This document shows, in pieces, positions 36,490 through 46,563 of a stretch of DNA of 64,000 nucleotides. This DNA comes from Diogma glabrata. Taxonomy: Eukaryota > Arthropoda > Insecta > Diptera > Cylindrotomidae. Each line of letters begins with the position of its first letter. Positions within the stretch are counted from its first letter, which is position 1. A program made the translations under genes and the position numbers. A model generated the notes under the pieces. The model had not been told where the DNA came from, did no database searches, and saw only the letters and a program-made list of their open reading frames with translations. The stretch covers positions 118,533,536 to 118,597,535 of the forward strand of contig OY856187.1 of the NCBI GenBank assembly GCA_963693315.1. The letters are read 5' to 3'.

Positions 36490-37390
36490 TATATATGGGG
36501 TAGTCAGTTCAGTTTTAAGTTAACAGTGATACAAGTGAGTTTAAATTAGCGGCGGCACAAGTAAGTCATAATAGAAATAAAAGAATAAATATTTTGTATG
36601 GGTTACTAGAAAGCAAATAAAAATTTTAACGTATAGAAAAGCCATTATTTTCATTTTCCGATCTAGCGAGCGCTTTTTTCACTCCTTAAATGTGAATACT
36701 ATTTCACAAATTAAATTTTTTTTTCTATGATAGCATATAAAAATTCTATTTCCTGCAGACTTAATCCCTGTGAAAATGTTTTTTTCCACTAGCGTAATAT
36801 TATTTTCGCTAAATAATAAATTGTTGTTGCTATGGTATTTTCATGTAGTTTTATAAAGTTTTTAAATCATTCAACCATGAAAAAATAGAATTTTAAATGA
36901 TATGTTGTCTTATTTCTAATTTAATAATTTATAATAAATATCGTTTATTTATTTACTATAGTATAGACAAATTGCACTTCCTACGCGAGATGAAAATGTT
37001 TTACGTTTACGTGAACAAATTTTCACTCCCGAAAAAATAGCAAAATCTACTATATTTTTAATATTGTTCTTATGCGTAAGAGAAAATTTTTTTATTTTTT
37101 TATTTAACTCCTTTGAAGTCGATTTTATTATTATTTTATTTCATTAAATATTCAGAAAAAGAAAATTAGTACTTTTTCGTCATCCTTTTTATTTATTTTA
37201 ATAACAGTACTAGCATAATTGGACAAACCAGTCAGAAAACTAATCTATTTTTAATACGAAGAAAAGCATCAAAAGTAAAGGAACAATTAAAAGTGTGAGT
37301 ATTCGAAAAAAAAAAATTATCCTTACGGAAACTTCAAATATAGGTTTATTTTTGTTTTTTTACAGTCAATTGTGTGTGTTATTATTCTAG
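36490..37390 (+). other. Possible unidentified gene (weak)
   Basis: A TATATAT box (36490) is followed by TCAGTTCAGTTTT (an arthropod-initiator-like TCAGT) and a GC-richer leader (GCGGCGGCACAAGTAAGT) ending in a good splice donor. Downstream are segments bounded by plausible splice sites and open in one frame: 36962-37075 (38 codons, with TRDENVLRLREQIFTPEKIA), 37208-37294 and 37366-37390 (ends in a stop). The phases of the first and second segments do not join cleanly, and no start codon is obvious. I do not recognise the peptide. It could be a small gene, a long non-coding RNA, or chance. Confidence 0.2.
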
Positions 37391-38156
37391 TAGAATAAAA
37401 TACCCAGCTGTTAATTTTATTCTGTTGCGTAATTGCTGCGAAACACAATATTAGTAATTTATTGGGTCAGTGTTTAATGATATATTTTATTTTTTGAGCA
37501 AAAGTTTACAAATTTTACAAGTTTACAAGAGAATAATATCTATTAAACACGAACCCAATACAACGTTTTATCCATCCGACAGAGTTTTTTCCTCATGTAT
37601 CTCCATTGTTCCATGAAAAATTGTGATATACACTTAACTCTCTCTTTAGAAAATCAATCATAATTTCTCGTTCTATTTTGACTAGAAAAATTGATGAAAA
37701 AGAATAATCGAGATTCCAAATAATTAAATAAATTTTATTCAATTTCAGTTGCCTATTCAATTCTTTGGTATTTTGAAACTGAAGTGACCAACATTGAAAG
37801 ACATCAAATTTTATTCTAATGAAAATTGAGAAACCAAAAATCCATAAAAAAATTAATTTATTTCACAATGATAGTTCAATGCAATTTAATCGTTGTAGCC
37901 TTTGCCTTTTTAAAAAATTGGCGAGAGGGCATGGGCATTAGTTTGGATTTATTGTTTTTTATCTAATCAGAGCGAAAATGATTTTGTTGATTTTTTTATA
38001 AAATACAGTCAAATTAATTATACATTTATTTCAGTGTTCAACATAATAAAATAAATTTTGAAATAAATATTGCCACTTTTTATTTATTTTCTATGTCCCA
38101 ATAATCTGTTTTTCATTTGGCATGTCACAAGATCATAAGTTAAGTAAAAATTTGCA
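37391..38156. other. Intergenic, unassigned
   Basis: AT-rich, no recognised feature. Confidence 0.35.
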
Positions 38157-39043
38157 CGACCATGATAAGTGTGGCACCGCCTAAATTTATTTTTTATTAT
38201 TAAGTTTGGAGCTTAAGAGGAGCTTAATTAAGAAAAAAATGTTCTACCAAAAATTTGTGAGCTTCTTGGTTCACGAGATATAGGCATTTGAAAAAAAGGC
38301 TAATATAGGGTATATGGCGGTAGCTGTTTCATGTTTCATTTAAAGAAACGAAGAATTAGACCACCCTATCCATCCCATTTTGGCTAATTTAGGTTACCCG
38401 ACCCGAATATACCCAACCCCGATCCGAGCTATTTATAAAGGATCATACTTTCAATTCTACGTTAATGAATAGGGTTATATAATTATTCATTTTTATATTA
38501 ACTATTTGCCAAGATTCTGCGACCTTACAAACCTTCGATCAAAAATAGCCACCGCATCGGGGGTTGGGGTGGGAAGGTGAAGGTTCCCTGCCCACCCCAA
38601 CCCCAATCCCCGATGCGGTGGCTATTTTGCATCGAAGGTTTGTAAGGTCGCAGAATCTTGGCAAATAGTAAATATAAATTCTTCGTTTCTTTAAATGAAA
38701 CATGAAAAACAAAGCAACTTAGGTGAAAAGTTGAGAAAAAATGCATCAAAAAGCTAAACTTTAAACACTAACAACTTTTTCCAGGGATGAGACCGCGGAA
38801 ATTTGATTTGAGCTTGTCTTGTAAAGACCTTTCCAATGATACCACTCTCGACACGACAATGATACCACTCTCGACACCCCCATATACCCTACATAACATA
38901 GGCTAACATTAGCCTTTTTTTTCAAATGCCTATATCTCGTGAACCAAGAAGCACACAAATTTTTGGTAGAACATTTTTCTCTTAATTTTTGGAGCTTAGT
39001 AATAAAAAAATAAATTTAGGCGGTGCCACACTTATCATAGTCG
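38157..39043. mobile_element. Foldback element F3 (~887 bp)
   Basis: TIRs begin CGAC[C/T]ATGATAAGTGTGGC and run inward about 130 bp (TAAATTTATTTTTTATTA, TTTTTGGTAGAACATTTTT..., CACGAGATATAGGCATTTGA...). A second inner pair (AAGAAACGAAGAATT region) leads to a 169-bp central hairpin. The right half also carries 150 bp (38760-38890) homologous to 39600-39780, including ATCATTGGAAAGGTCTT and GGAAAAAGTTGT. No transposase. Confidence 0.75.
38501..38669. repeat. Near-perfect 169-bp hairpin with G/C-rich tip
   Basis: Arms of about 80 bp: CTATTTGCCAAGATTCTGCG, CCTTACAAACCTTCGATC and GCCACCGCATCGGGG, then GGGTTGGGGTGGGAAGG, each mirrored. One strand near the tip (38559-38577) has G runs of 5, 4, 3 and 2, and the other has the matching C runs. 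Confidence 0.85.
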
Positions 39044-39584
39044 CCCCCAAATATTAGATCCGGTCGAGCGGAGGTGTCATGTAATAGGGCATACTTTTAG
39101 ATTTTGAGTTTTTAATGCAAAATTCAAATTTCATTCATAATAATTTCAAATTTTTAAATTAAAATCAAAACAAAATAGAATATCCTCAACAGAAAATTCT
39201 CTGTATGTAGTTGGTTTTGCTTTTGTAATCTTATCATATAGAACGTATGTATAATTTCTGATATCACAATTTAAACTTTATCGTTAACAAATTAACGATC
39301 CCAGTCTAATACTTTGGTCCTAATATTACGACTACAACAATTCATTAGCCAAGATCAAATTCAGACTTTATTTAGGCAATCTGAATTAAATTTGCTGTAT
39401 TTTTCCCTATAGTTATTAGTTGGTGTACTTTAGTGTAACGATGCTCAATGTAGATGCTAATTAGTAATTAATATACTACCATTAGTATACTACTATAATC
39501 AAAAAAATCTGGATGAATGTGTATATAGACTGCGGATATCTGACATTTAAATTTACAATATGCCTTGCTCTGAATGATTGGGGT
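39044..39584. other. Intergenic, unassigned
   Basis: AT-rich; no gene or repeat recognised. Confidence 0.35.
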
Positions 39585-40074
39585 AATATTACTTATATGG
39601 GGGTAAGCCGGGTCGAGTGTGGTATCATTGGAAAGGTCTTGACAAGCCCAAAACAGGTAAAAAATCGGCGGTCTTGCCCCCGGAAAAAGTTGTGAGAGGT
39701 CAAAGTTTGGTTTTTTTCGGTGCATTTTTTTTTAATTTTTCACCTAAGTAGCCATGATTTTTATTGTCATAACTTAATCTAAAAACGAAAGAGAAAAATT
39801 GAAAATGGAAGCACCGAAAATTGATTGGCGTGTACAAGCCGCGAAGAATAAATTGCAAGCGCTTAGACGCTTATTGAGCCGTTACGACATGGGACCATTT
39901 GACAAAGTGCCAGAATATATTGTGAATAGTTTCTTTGGTGAATCGAGTTACTTCAACCGCAAGCAAGTAGCTGCGTTTTGGTTCGGCAACGGCATTTCTC
40001 CCTTCATGATCATTGAACCTTTCCAATGATATCACTCTCGACCCGATCCGGCTTACCCCCATATAAGTAATATT
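39585..40074. mobile_element. TIR element P1 carrying a small ORF (490 bp)
   Basis: The inverted ends share AATATTACTTATATGGGGGT, then AAGCCGG, then a GTCGAG...GTATCATTGGAAAGG block, about 55 bp in all. The left 200 bp is homologous to a segment of foldback F3. The right 220 bp is a GC-richer open frame not seen elsewhere in the window. Confidence 0.7.
39805..40029 (+). CDS. Small unrecognised ORF inside TIR element P1
   Basis: 74 codons from the ATG at 39805. The product starts MEAPKIDWRVQAAKNKLQAL, continues through a SRYDMGPFDKVPEYI region and FFGESSYFNRKQVAAFWFGN, and ends where the frame runs into the right TIR (the last codons lie in the TIR motif). Codon use is much richer in G/C at third positions than the surrounding DNA, and the sequence is of normal amino-acid complexity, so it looks like real or recently real coding sequence. 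I do not recognise the family. It may be a host or viral exon captured by the element, or part of a larger spliced protein. No signal peptide or membrane segment. No promoter identified. Confidence 0.4.
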   Translation: MEAPKIDWRVQAAKNKLQALRRLLSRYDMGPFDKVPEYIVNSFFGESSYFNRKQVAAFWFGNGISPFMIIEPFQ

Positions 40075-40392
40075 TTCCGATTTTTTGATTTTATGATATG
40101 TCCAGTACATCGAAAACATTTCCGACATTTCAACAGTGTGATCTTTCGTTGTTATGATTTTCGATGTTGTGATTTTCGGTTGTTTGATTTTTTGATCGTA
40201 TGATTTTTTGTTTTTCGTTTTGTGATATTTTTCGATGTAACGATTTTCGATGCCATGATTTTCCAATGATATGGCGATGATTTTTCAATGTAAAATTTAC
40301 TCATTGTATCGAATATTTTCGATGTATATTTCTTTAATATTTTTATTCTATTTTACGAATTTCGATCAAATAAAGTAACATAAATTAGAATC
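40075..40392. repeat. Degenerate tandem repeat of a ~15-bp unit, part 1
   Basis: Repeated variants of TATGATTTTCGATGT: TGATTTTATGATATG, TTATGATTTTCGATG, TTGTGATTTTCGGTT, AACGATTTTCGATGC and so on. The array is resumed after the inserted LINE sequences at 43872. Confidence 0.6.
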
Positions 40393-40471
40393 CCAATTAT
40401 AGTTGGCATGGTATCTTCAGATATTCAGAGACGTTAATTTATAACTCGTTATTATTAAAACTAAACATGCC
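40393..40471 (+). repeat. CR1-like LINE 3' UTR fragment
   Basis: Matches the reverse complement of 14281-14360: GTTGGCATGGTATCTTC, GAGACGTTAATTTATAA, ACTAAACATGCC. It continues after the RTE insertion at 43846-43871 (TAACTTCCAATAAAATT and A-run). This is therefore a short 5'-truncated insertion with its own poly(A), later hit by the RTE element. Confidence 0.75.
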
Positions 40472-43400
40472 TGGGTAGCGAAATCCGAAATTCGACGTCC
40501 ACGCCGTGCTGCCTGGTTAATGCTGACAGAATTAGGTTGGTGTACCGGAGACAAGCAGGGTAAAAACTGCTTAGTCAATCATGGTACATCATGGCGAATT
40601 GGCGCCTTAAAACCAATGCGACTCAAGCGTCTGTTCTCCATGTTAGGGGCGGCTTGAAGCGGGCGTCTGTCTTGGATCAAGCGGCTCGCTATATAAACGT
40701 GTCAAAAGGTTGTTTCTGGTAACCTTAAGATGCAGAACGGACCCATTCACGACAATTTGGGTTGGGCCTAAGGTTAACACCCTAACCCCGGAAAAAAAAT
40801 TATTTGTTAAATTTGGAAATCAGAAAAGAAAAACAGACCCGGACAAAAACAACAGAATTTTACCTGGACGTGAAAAGGGACCAGACTACCGAATCGGAAC
40901 GTGGAACGTGCGCAGCCTGAGCGCTCCTGATGCTCTTATAAGTCTAGAAACAGAGGCTGAGAGGTATGGGATAGATATCATAGCTCTGCAAGAAATTAGA
41001 CAGCCAATAATCGGAAAACAAGATTTGGATAGTCACTCTCTATACTGTAGTGGTCATCCTTCTCGAAGAGAATTTGGAACTGGCTTTCTTGTTGGTGCAC
41101 GCATACAAGAAGCCGTGATGAAATTCATCCCGGTCAGTGAGAGGATTTGCTACCTACGTGTACGTGGTACATATAACAATATTTCTCTTATTGCCGTGCA
41201 TGCACCTACTGAAGCTAAGACCGTCGACGAGAAGGATAATTTCTACATAGCGCTGGAAGAGGTTATGAAACAAACACCAACACGCGACTTCACTATGGTT
41301 CTTGGTGACTTTAATGGGCAGGTTGGAAGAGATATCTCTTATGGAAATGTGGTGGGCCCCAACAGTCTGCATTTGAATTCGAATGATAATGGTGAGAGAA
41401 TGACTGAGTTTGCATTATCAAATAATTTGAGAATTGCCAGTACTTTCTTTCCGCACCGATCGATTCATAAGCAGACATGGGTCTCACCGAATGGAAACAC
41501 TCGAAATCAAATTGATCACGTGCTAGTTACAGCACGTTTCTTTTCGAGTGTTCTGGATGTGCGATCCTTTAGAGGTGCATACATTGGAAGTGACCACTTT
41601 CTTGTATGTGCTAAAATAAGGTTCCACTTCCCAAACCCAAGCATTCCGAAATTCAATCAACGGAAACGATTTAACATCTCATCACTAAGGAATGCAGAAA
41701 CAGAAGAGAAATATCAAAACCATATTGCCGAAACATTAGAGAAATCAGAAACCATTAATGGAGACGTCGATAAGTCATGGTATTTGCTCAAAGATGCTGT
41801 TTTAAGCGCTGCTGAGGGAATACTTGGACGACCACAAAACCACTCCCAGAAGCCATGGATGGATCAAGCATGTCTTGACGCTATTCAATACAAAAGAGAT
41901 TGCTATCTGAAATGTCTGCAAGGACGCAACACCAGGTCCACGAAGGAGAACTATAAACTGGCAAGACAAGCCGTTACAAAGTTATGTAGACGAACGAAGA
42001 GAGAATGGTGGAAGAGAAAGTGTGAGGAGATTGAAAGCTTCAATAAGGAACATCAATCGCGTAACTTCTTTCAACAGGTTAAAACCTTAAAGAAGGGCCC
42101 TCAAACTAGATCGACTGCTATTCAAAACGAAGATGGGGAGCTACAAGTAGACCTTAAAAATATTTTAGACACTTGGGCCACTTATTTTGAGAATCTTCTC
42201 AACTTAAGTGACCAGCAACAAGTCGGGCGACGAGCAAAGCTTATTCGTGCGTCAAAGGTACATGTAGACGAACCCACCAAAGAGGAATTCGATGCGGCGC
42301 TGTCAAAATTAAAATGCAATAAAGCACCTGGTATCGACGATATAACATCCGAAATGATTGTACATGGTGGTGAAACTCTATCCTTAAGATTGTTTGAACT
42401 TGTTCAAATGATATGGAGGACTGAAGCCATGCCACAGGACTGGAACACAGCTATGCTGATACCAATCCATAAAAAAGGTAATCGCCTACAATGTGCAAAC
42501 TACAGAGGAATCGCTCTACTCTGCACAGCATATAAGATCTTTTCTTACATTTTGCTATCCAAAATCAATCCTTTTGCTGAACAACTGTTTGGAGAATATC
42601 AGTGTGGCTTCCGGCGGGGCCGAGGTACCACCGATGCACTTTTCTCGATAAGGATGATTTTGGAAAAGTGCCGAGAGTTCAACATACCAGTGCACCAACT
42701 CTTCATTGATTTCAGACAGGCTTACGACTCTCTCGAACGAGAGACTCTATGGTCTGCTCTGGTGTCAATGGGAATTCCTGGTAAACTGGTATCACTATGC
42801 AAAATGACAGTACAGAACTCTCAATGCTGTGTACGAGTAGAGAACGAAATATCAAGGTTTTTTAAAGTCGACTCCGGGTTAAGACAAGGTGATGCTATCT
42901 CTCCTATACTTTTTAATTTAGCCTTGGAATATGTGTGCCGTCAAAAGAAACTGCCGACTAACAACAATATCTTGTCAATAAACTCAGTACAGATGATTGC
43001 ATACGCTGATGATGTTGTCATCCTCGGCCGAAGTGAAGCTGTTATGAGTGAGACTTTTAAGTCGCTTGAGAGTGGAGCTAGAAAAATTGGTCTGCAAATT
43101 AACTACAATAAAACCAAACATATGAATGCTTCAAGAGAGTCTGAGAAGAAAGATTTGATGTGCGGCGATGAACGAATTGAGGGAGTTGAATCTTTTAAAT
43201 ATTTGGGATCAATGCTTGACTCAAACAACAGCATACTTACAGATATAAAAGCTCGAATCGCTGCAGGTAATCGAACTTTCTACTCAATCAAACCTCTCCT
43301 TGGATCTCCGTATGTATCAACTAACACCAAGCTCAAGTTATACAAGACATTGATTAGACCGGTTGTGATGTATGGGTCACAAACGTGGACCCTTACACAA

Positions 43401-43801
43401 AATGACGAATCGCATTTATCTGTATTTGAGCGTAAGATCCTACGCTACATTTTTGGTCCACTTAAGACAGACGATGGAGAGTATAGAACCCGGTATAACT
43501 TTGAGATCAGAGACCTTCTTGAGGGTCCTGATATAATAGGTTGTATCCGTTCTAATAGGATTGCTTGGTTTGGGCATGTTCTACGAGCCGATTCACAGTC
43601 TGGAATGATTAAAAAAATGTACGTTAGTACCCCAGGGAGTGGGCGACCGCGAGGTAGACCACGACTACAATGGGAGACTGACGTAATAAACGACCTTAAA
43701 AAAATCGGCTGCCATGGTAATTATGTCGCTGTTGCGAATGACCGTGGTGAATATTCGAAGCTGATTAGCCTGGCAACGCTCCTACATGGAGCATGAACGC
43801 C

Positions 43802-43836
<35 letters not shown>
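40472..43836 (+). mobile_element. RTE-clade LINE, near full length, young copy
   Basis: About 3.36 kb: a 5' UTR starting TGGGTAGCGAAATCCGAAAT, one long open frame, almost no 3' UTR, and a poly(A) run of about 35. It is flanked by a target duplication ending ACATGCC (40465-40471 and 43839-43845). Two other copies in the window share its 5' end. The intact frame, long A tail and clean target duplication point to recent insertion. Confidence 0.88.
40647..43796 (+). CDS. RTE endonuclease-reverse transcriptase polyprotein
   Basis: Open from the codon after the TAG at 40644 to the stop at 43796. The N-terminal apurinic-type endonuclease has RIGTWNVRSL, ALQEIR, VHAPTEAKT, LGDFNGQVG and GSDHFLV. Reverse transcriptase: NKAPGIDDITSEMI, IPIHKKGNRLQCANYRGIAL, QCGFRRGRGTTDALF, FIDFRQAYDSL, GLRQGDAISPILF and the catalytic AYADDVVIL near 43003-43020. 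Then a thumb region and a C-terminal RIAWFGHVLRAD...GRPRGRPRLQW segment. All catalytic residues are visible. There is no in-frame ATG before the one at 41118, which lies inside the endonuclease, so initiation must be non-AUG, by frameshift, or through lost upstream sequence. The enzymes nick target DNA and copy the element RNA there (target-primed reverse transcription). RTE is chosen over jockey/CR1 from the endonuclease and RT blocks. Confidence 0.88.
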   Translation, partial: GRLEAGVCLGSSGSLYKRVKRLFLVTLRCRTDPFTTIWVGPKVNTLTPEKKLFVKFGNQKRKTDPDKNNRILPGREKGPDYRIGTWNVRSLSAPDALISLETEAERYGIDIIALQEIRQPIIGKQDLDSHSLYCSGHPSRREFGTGFLVGARIQEAVMKFIPVSERICYLRVRGTYNNISLIAVHAPTEAKTVDEKDNFYIALEEVMKQTPTRDFTMVLGDFNGQVGRDISYGNVVGPNSLHLNSNDNGERMTEFALSNNLRIASTFFPHRSIHKQTWVSPNGNTRNQIDHVLVTARFFSSVLDVRSFRGAYIGSDHFLVCAKIRFHFPNPSIPKFNQRKRFNISSLRNAETEEKYQNHIAETLEKSETINGDVDKSWYLLKDAVLSAAEGILGRPQNHSQKPWMDQACLDAIQYKRDCYLKCLQGRNTRSTKENYKLARQAVTKLCRRTKREWWKRKCEEIESFNKEHQSRNFFQQVKTLKKGPQTRSTAIQNEDGELQVDLKNILDTWATYFENLLNLSDQQQVGRRAKLIRASKVHVDEPTKEEFDAALSKLKCNKAPGIDDITSEMIVHGGETLSLRLFELVQMIWRTEAMPQDWNTAMLIPIHKKGNRLQCANYRGIALLCTAYKIFSYILLSKINPFAEQLFGEYQCGFRRGRGTTDALFSIRMILEKCREFNIPVHQLFIDFRQAYDSLERETLWSALVSMGIPGKLVSLCKMTVQNSQCCVRVENEISRFFKVDSGLRQGDAISPILFNLALEYVCRQKKLPTNNNILSINSVQMIAYADDVVILGRSEAVMSETFKSLESGARKIGLQINYNKTKHMNASRESEKKDLMCGDERIEGVESFKYLGSMLDSNNSILTDIKARIAAGNRTFYSIKPLLGSPYVSTNTKLKLYKTLIRPVVMYGSQTWTLTQNDESHLSVFERKILRYIFGPLKTDDGEYRTRYNFEIRDLLEGPDIIGCIRSNRIAWFGHVLRADSQSGMIKKMYVSTPGSGRPRGRPRLQWETDVINDLKKIGCHGNYVAVANDRGEYSKLISLATLLHGA

Positions 43837-43840
<4 letters not shown>

Positions 43841-43871
43841 ATGCCTAACTTCCAATAAAATTAAAAAAAAG

Positions 43872-44110
43872 TTATTTTTCGATTTATGAATTTAATTTTC
43901 GATTATATGATTTTCGGTGATGTGATGTTTCGATGCAATGTCTTGTCGACGAAAGTAATTTTCGGCGATATGATATTTCGATCTAATGATTTTTCAATTT
44001 CAAAACCATTCTAAGATGTGAAGTTCGGTGTTATGAACTTTCGGTCTACTGATTTTTGGTTCTATAACAAGATTCGATAATTTGATTTTTCGAAACTGTG
44101 ATGCGGACTT
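43872..44110. repeat. Degenerate tandem repeat, part 2
   Basis: Continues the 40075-40392 array beyond the LINE insertions: TTATATGATTTTCGGTGATG, CGATATGATATTTCGAT, CTAATGATTTTTCAA, AATTTGATTTTTCGA. Confidence 0.6.
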
Positions 44111-44735
44111 CTTTTTATTGAGCAATGAATTGAATCTTTAAGTTATTGTATAGCTAATTTTTGCAAAGTTAACGTTTTTATTTAACTCGGGTGTGTTATT
44201 CGTATCAATATTTTGACTCTTTCTTTTAATGCTAAATAAATTTAATTGACGATCACATGTTTCATGTTAGTAACATCACAACACAATTTTTTAATTCGCA
44301 AAAATAATGGAAAATTTGCCAGTTTAACGTTTTTTATGATTCTTAAATAACAAATTAAATTTATTTTTATTCGAAATTTATTTTAGACGATCCTAATCGT
44401 ATGACGTCAAAAACCGATACTTTAAGTAAAAAATAATAGATAAACTTAAATTAATTACATAAATGCCATTAACATTTCTGCTTTTATATTCATAGAAATA
44501 ATGGATCTTGAGTATTAGGAGCTCTAATTACAAACAATTAGTTAATAATTATTAGTTGCAGTTATTAACACAAAAAATCACAATAATTTTATTTTAAAAC
44601 TATAAATATTTTTTATTTATAACTCTATAAACTATAAATCTACGATAAAATAATTAATAAAACTAAAAAACAAAATTTATTGGCGTTAAATATTACTTGA
44701 TCCGTTAACTGATCTACTAATACGTCTCACTATGT
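44111..44735. other. Spacer and 3' flank of the transporter gene
   Basis: AT-rich; should contain the 3' UTR of the minus-strand transporter. No gene seen. Confidence 0.4.
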
Positions 44736-46563
44736 TTATGGTGTTTGCTCATTATTCGTTGACTTATTTTCACTTTCGGTTTGAACTTCTGCCTTTGAGT
44801 TCCAACTTTGTACTGTTCCAGATCCAAAAAGGGCAAAACTTATTGCTGGAACAATATATGCACCAGCTCCTATCAAAAATATGATGCTCCAATCTTCAAA
44901 TGTATTCTGTAAGAGTAGAGAGTATATAAATAATTGATATGAGGATTATTGCAATTACTTACGCTTGTTGCTGTAAAATATCCAACAACTAGAGGAGTTA
45001 AAAATCCTGTTGTTGTTCCAACAAAATTAATTGTGCCGTACAGTGTACCTGCATAATTGGGTGCTAAATCTTGCGAGTTTTGTAAATTCGTAACTGTAGA
45101 GCTTCCATTAAACCCTAATGACAATGTTATGATTGCTACACATATGTATGGATGGTGTCCCACGAATGCTAGTCCGATTAAAAATAATCCAGGTATGATA
45201 TGTGCTAATTGTTCAAATTAAAAAATGTAAACTTATTAATGGAAATTTATTATAAGATTTTTTAACAAAAATGTTAATGAGGTGTCGATTGCGATCATAA
45301 TAAATTGTGTTTTTATATTCACGCGAATGATTTTGATATTTGATATGTCTGAGTAATATCGTTGTTTTGTTTTAGCTTGTTATTTGTAAAAAATTAAACT
45401 GAATGTTAAGGATTCATTAGTACTTACAAAACAAACAGAACGATTTTCGTATTGCTGTAACTCCAAGCCATTCCTTTTTTCGAATAAAATCCCCGATTGA
45501 TCCAAATATAAAACCGAATACCAGTCTTGCTAAATATGGGCAAGCTGACAGTAAACCAGCTTTGGCCAAATTAAAACCTAATACTTCACTCATATATTTT
45601 GGGGCGGCTGTTATTAAGAAATACAATCCCCACAAATTTCCATAGTGTAAAATTAGTAATGCCCAAAAGGGTATCGATGTCAGTACACAAATGACTGGAG
45701 GCATTGATTTAGTATGCTTAGCCACTCCAATTAATGATTTTTCGATCAATATTTTTTCTTCGACTGTTATACGAGGATGTTTATCAGGTTTATCAGCAAC
45801 TAAGAAAAACCAGAATCCTGTAAAAATTGCTATAGCGGCTGCAGGAACATAGTATGCAGTCTCCCATCCAAAGGCTTCAACGAGTATACCACATATTGGC
45901 CAAGTAATAACTGTGCCAAATGTTCCGCCCATCAATGCAGATATAAATTTTCCCTTTTCAGTTGGTGGTGCCCATTTGGATACTAAATTATGACATGCCG
46001 GGTATAAAACTCCCTGTTGAAAATGATTTATGAATATTTATTATATTGCCTTATTGTTTTTTGTATCTTACACCAAGAACTCCGATTAAGAACCGTGAGA
46101 TATAGAATGGCCAAAATCCGAGGGCAGCAAATGTTGAAGCCAATCCCGTGAATATTGAGCTAATTCCTAAAGAATAACCAACCACTGCTCGGCCTCCAAA
46201 TCTTTCAGCAAGTACTCCACCGGGTAATGATGTGAAAAAATATCCCCAAAAATATGCACCTAAAAGTAGGCTTTGTTGTTGAGATGACCATTGATATCGG
46301 GGTCCATACTATAAATAAAACAAAAATTGATTCTCAAACCAAAACTTGGATAATTGTAGAATTTGTTATACTTACATCTGGCAGCTCTTCCCTTGTTGAA
46401 ATGTCATCTGTATAGCTAAAACTATCATTTGTAATATTTTTGGGTGATGGTCTTTGATCAACCATTGCTATTAAATTTATTGATAGATTGACCCTTACCA
46501 TGTATGACATTAAACATGCCATGAATAACATGACGGCAATATTAAAACGAACCGGAATTTTCT
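44736..46563 (-). CDS. SLC17-family MFS transporter (phosphate/anion cotransporter-like), 5' exon missing
   Basis: Five exons on the minus strand with matching phases: 46563-46376, 46308-46072, 46013-45428, 45204-44963 and 44906-44736. They give about 473 residues plus an unseen start. Exon 1 here begins in phase (acceptor TTTGCAG), so the ATG exon lies further upstream and was not found before 47590. Family signs: FMACLMSYMVRVNLSINLIAM as the first membrane helix with an extracellular N-glycosylated-looking loop (two N-x-S/T), GAYFWGYFFTSLPGGVLAERF, the VLYPACHNLVSKW cytosolic loop, GTFGTVITWPICG, APKYMSEVLGFN, GFNGSSTVTNLQNSQDLAP and YAGTLYGTIN. About 12 membrane segments. SLC17 members move inorganic phosphate, sialate, glutamate or other anions using Na+ or H+ gradients. 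The substrate cannot be told from sequence alone. The C-terminus is polar and acidic. No lesions. Confidence 0.85.
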
